A stretch of DNA of 37,802 nt from positions 1 to 37,802 of the forward strand of contig CAZGQY010000018.1 in NCBI GenBank assembly GCA_964528035.1, given 5' to 3'. Both the position numbers and the translations under genes were made by a program. How positions within the stretch are numbered: position 1 is the stretch's first letter; the number at the start of each line of letters is the position of its first letter. The notes under the pieces were generated by a model. The model did no database searches, was not told the origin of the DNA, and was given only the letters and a program-made list of their open reading frames with translations. Below are positions 35,401-37,802 of the stretch, in pieces. The DNA is from CAZGQY01 sp964528035. Lineage in GTDB: Bacteria > Pseudomonadota > Gammaproteobacteria > Methylococcales > UBA1147.

Positions 35401-36267
35401 GCCCGATATTTGTAGTGTATGGCTATGGTTGCTGTTGCTATCGTCGACGTTCCCCGCTTCATAAGACAGTGTTTGGCCATATTCTACAGAGCCAATTGTG
35501 GGTTCGTCGGTAATCCAGCTGACCGAGATTTCAGTGTCACTAATCGCAGAAACCTGAATGTCCTGTAGAGTTGGAGCTGTCGTGTCTGGTGCGCCAGATC
35601 CACCATCTTCAGGTGATATCGGAGATGCTGTATTGAAAAAATAATCGACTATGCCGGTAAACGCGGGATTAGATCCTGCGTTTCCTGCAAATGGGCCGAT
35701 GCGGCTAACAGAAAGACTGTGGTTGAATGTTGTGGCGGTAGTCCAGTTTGACCCATCAGACGAGTATGCCTGGGTCCAGGTGTCGCCGGTTCGGGATATA
35801 CGCATGTAGATTTCTGAAGCCGTTGTGCTGATCTGACTATCATTTGCGATTGTTGGAGTACCATTTTCGAATTGTGCAGCAAGAATTCTCAGTTGGCCAC
35901 TGTTAAAGTAAAAATCCAGGCGAAGGAAATTAGCACTGTCTTCTTCGATTAATACGCCTTGTAGCTGGTTTGACTGTGATGGTATGGATGAAAATTTTAC
36001 TTCAGCTTCAAAATCAATATTTGTTGTGTTCTGCATGATACGGAGAGCATCATTACCGGAAGCCCATACGTCATGTGCGGTGCCTCCGGGTACGTTGAGC
36101 AATAATTCATCATTATTGATCTGTACCGTTCCGTCGCCTACCGGATCTTCATATGTCCACAAGGCCGGATCCAGGTTGTTGGCACTAAAATCGTCAGATT
36201 GCAATGCAAATACTGGGGATGCTGATAGCAGGAAACTAATTAGAGTAACTAAAATAATGTATCGCAT
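32484..36267 (-). CDS. large secreted ConA/LamG-like and fibronectin III repeat protein, interrupted by a scaffold gap
   Basis: One gene, broken here only by the 100-N gap; with a 291-base fill it would encode about 1324 residues. A signal peptide MRYIILVTLISFLLSASPVFA ends at A21. Then come a beta-sandwich lectin-like domain (about 22-215), a fibronectin III domain (about 228-320), an Ig-like domain (about 322-430), a different ConA-like sandwich with cysteines (about 430-640), a fibronectin III domain (about 645-735), and two near-identical units of fibronectin III plus lectin-like sandwich (about 737-1033 and 1034-1324). The end ALVDYFHVL has no anchor or LPXTG-type signal. Fibronectin modules resemble the purple acid phosphatase N-terminal kind. 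ATG 36267 begins the signal peptide; TTG 36273 fits the AAGGAG site better. Carbohydrate binding is inferred. Confidence 0.85.
32487..34060 (-). repeat. tandem 891-base coding repeat, two visible copies, upstream one incomplete
   Basis: Sequence at 33822 and below aligns to 32931 and below (offset 891), and sequence at 33923-34060 aligns to 33223-33360 with only a few differences in over 100 bases. Each unit codes for a fibronectin III domain plus a lectin-like sandwich, 297 codons. High DNA identity suggests recent duplication or gene conversion, and more copies may be hidden in the gap. Confidence 0.8.
33823..33922. other. scaffold gap of 100 N inside the repeat
   Basis: Exactly 100 N, a usual placeholder for unknown length. 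By alignment with the second repeat copy the missing stretch should equal 32932-33222, that is 291 bases, if no further units are present. That length also restores the reading frame. Confidence 0.95.
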
Positions 36268-36970
36268 AGACAATAATTTACGGCTCCTTATCTTAGGAGA
36301 GGGTAAATGTTTTTTTTGCGAGACTAAGTCGATTCCAATCAGTCTGTAATCAATCGATCCGCTGTATTTATTTATCATAAATCTGTCACCTGAATTTTTT
36401 GTCGATACAAAATTGCATAATTTCCGATCCATGGTTGTATTTAAGCAATAACTGAGCCATCAATCTTATGCTTGGCAAATATATTTTAAGCTATGTATGG
36501 CTAACTTATTAATTCTCTAGCCAATAGTCTAATAATTTGATTACTTAATGACTATGCAATATTTACGCAAAGAGAGGGTAGTATTACCCAAATCAGTTGT
36601 TTAACAGGATCTGATCTTTAGATGGATGTTAGTTATTCAAAATTTGTAAAATATATTGACAGTTTTGGGATAGGGTTAAAAAATTAAAAAAACAGTTCTC
36701 AAAAAATACAATATTATTGCGGATAGAGAGGTATCGATTGGAGTGTGTAAATTCGATCAATAGTCTGTACGCGAAGAAAAATCGCTGCAGTTTATTTATT
36801 TGATGAAATTAGCACTGGCGGGTTCATACACAGTAGGCTCAAGGTGAGTGTCATGGTCTGTAGGCCTTGTACCGCTGAAGTATGAATCAGGGACAGTTGG
36901 ATTCCAGCCTGCATTCTGATTAATGGTGGTGAATATTGTCCAGCATTTTCTCCTTAGAGATGCCTGACCA
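36268..36970. promoter_or_regulatory. 703-base AT-rich spacer upstream of the secreted repeat protein
   Basis: It lies between the HD-GYP gene and the secreted-protein gene, both on the minus strand. Near the downstream gene, CTCCT and AGGAG (36284-36288, 36295-36299) can pair across six bases and would cover its AAGGAG ribosome site. The frame upstream of ATG 36267 stays open to an ATG at 36432, but the signal peptide argues against that start. At the far end, an AAGGAG with ATG at 36946 follows the HD-GYP stop but opens only eight codons, while the next frame runs open to a stop at 36796-36798 with protein-like sequence. Otherwise I see AT-rich sequence with no firm promoter. Confidence 0.4.
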
Positions 36971-37802
36971 CTATGCCGTTTCGGCGGAGGAGCAGCCTTT
37001 TAAAACCAAGCCTTTTTCGATAAAAGTTTTAATGTTAATACCGTGTGCGGAATGTCGCAGAACCTCTTTTATTTTATATCGCTCACCTTGAGCATCAACA
37101 GGTTGCTTGGATAGATCAAGTACAGTTTCTTTGCGTGGTTTTTTGTCTTTATCCAGGACGAGGAGTAATTTTGGGGTTGTCTTGGTGGTCGGGGTGATTT
37201 CAAAAACAATGCCAACTTCACCATTTTGGAATTCAACAATAGAGCCCGGTGGATAGACACCGATGCAGGCAATAAAGTTGATCACAAAACTCGTGTCGAA
37301 GTGGGTTCCTCTCATTTTGGTTAGAATATTCAGCGCTTTAAGATGAGATCGACCGTTTTGATAGACTCGGTCACTGGTAATTGCATCATAGGTATCGACG
37401 ATGGCAACCTTGCGGGCAAATGGAGTGATGCCGTCGCCATCAACGCCTCGAGGATAGCCTGAGCCATCGAGTCGTTCATGATGGCTGTGGGCAACATCAA
37501 CCGTACTGGGCGGGGCACCACGTGCTGACATTAGAATGTCCCTTCCTAAGCTTGTATGATGTTTCATGATTTTGAATTCTTCAGCAGTTAATTGACCTTC
37601 CTTGTTGAGAATGTCTATCGGTGTTTTGCATTTGCCCATATCATGCAACAGTCCACCTAATCCAAGTTCTTCGAGTTCTGGTATCGATAAACCCAGCTGG
37701 CGGCCCAATAATATAGATAAAATACAAACATTTAAGCTGTGTTGAGAGTAAATATTCGGCCACCCCATCCATTCTATAAATAAAGTACGGGACACAAGAG
37801 GA
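36971..37802 (-). CDS. HD-GYP domain protein (c-di-GMP phosphodiesterase type), N-terminus beyond the window
   Basis: Cytoplasmic metal-dependent phosphohydrolase domain. The frame is open to the window edge, so the N-terminal part is missing; a GTG at 37795 is only an internal codon. Counted from that GTG, QHSLNV (H19), LLHDMGK (H51-D52), a further histidine pair in HSHHERLDGSGYPRG (103-117) and the GYP motif at 113-115 are all intact, as is DTYDAITSDRVY. These predict hydrolysis of c-di-GMP. The family often carries an N-terminal DUF3391 domain, which would be upstream. A C-terminal tail of about 100 residues (GSIVEFQNGEVGIV...) looks like a small beta domain. Nearness to pilus and glycan genes suggests control of attachment, by inference. 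Confidence 0.9.
   Translation of the reverse strand, partial: PLVSRTLFIEWMGWPNIYSQHSLNVCILSILLGRQLGLSIPELEELGLGGLLHDMGKCKTPIDILNKEGQLTAEEFKIMKHHTSLGRDILMSARGAPPSTVDVAHSHHERLDGSGYPRGVDGDGITPFARKVAIVDTYDAITSDRVYQNGRSHLKALNILTKMRGTHFDTSFVINFIACIGVYPPGSIVEFQNGEVGIVFEITPTTKTTPKLLLVLDKDKKPRKETVLDLSKQPVDAQGERYKIKEVLRHSAHGINIKTFIEKGLVLKGCSSAETA

Noticed and set aside
36268..36432. Start of the secreted protein at ATG 36432
   Set aside because: It would place 55 mostly polar residues before a clean signal peptide; the ribosome site is near 36280.

Overview
The window looks like chromosome from a free-living, probably marine or aquatic gammaproteobacterium. Supporting this are a ponA (PBP1A) gene divergent from pilMNOPQ, as in Pseudomonas and relatives; a Crc-like exonuclease III; type II citrate synthase; and a close gamma-type L31. 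G+C is moderate and many starts lack a clear Shine-Dalgarno. No tRNA, rRNA, CRISPR array or intact insertion sequence was seen. One 100-N scaffold gap lies at 33823-33922.

Region 1 (1-12284) is housekeeping and type IV pilus assembly. It holds the 3' part of an AmpG-type muropeptide permease, a convergent exonuclease III/Crc-like gene, rpmE and gltA. A small conserved gene overlaps the end of mrcA/ponA on the minus strand. The divergent pilM-N-O-P-Q operon has overlapping or tightly spaced genes and encodes the inner-membrane alignment complex and outer-membrane secretin of type IV pili.

Region 2 (12460-17462) is a first surface-glycan block: an ABC-2 exporter pair (Wzm/Wzt type), a 662-residue protein with two glycosyltransferase-like halves, and a GT2 enzyme on the other strand. 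The 420-base leader of the exporter pair contains a possible nine-codon peptide followed by a perfect inverted repeat.

Region 3 (17434-24294) concerns membrane lipids and efflux. An LplT-like transporter is followed by a CREST-type (ceramidase-like) membrane hydrolase. A long imperfect palindrome of about 170 bases, resembling a MITE, separates them from an RND pump and its periplasmic adaptor.

Region 4 (24527-32059) is a second glycan block, all on the minus strand: a short unrecognised reading frame coupled to rfbA, then rfbA, an ArnB/PseC-like aminotransferase, GT4, GT2, rfbB and a Wzx-type flippase. With rfbA and rfbB but no rfbC or rfbD here, the likely nucleotide sugar is a dTDP-amino-dideoxyhexose rather than rhamnose.

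Region 5 (32403-37802) has a large secreted protein built of ConA/LamG-like sandwiches and fibronectin type III domains, and an HD-GYP domain protein (c-di-GMP phosphodiesterase type) cut by the window end. The gap lies inside an 891-base tandem repeat of the secreted protein. Copying the missing part from the second repeat (291 bases) restores one continuous frame, so the two apparent genes are one. Together the window links pili, surface glycans, a secreted lectin-like protein and c-di-GMP turnover, which fits surface attachment or biofilm formation; that link is inference.
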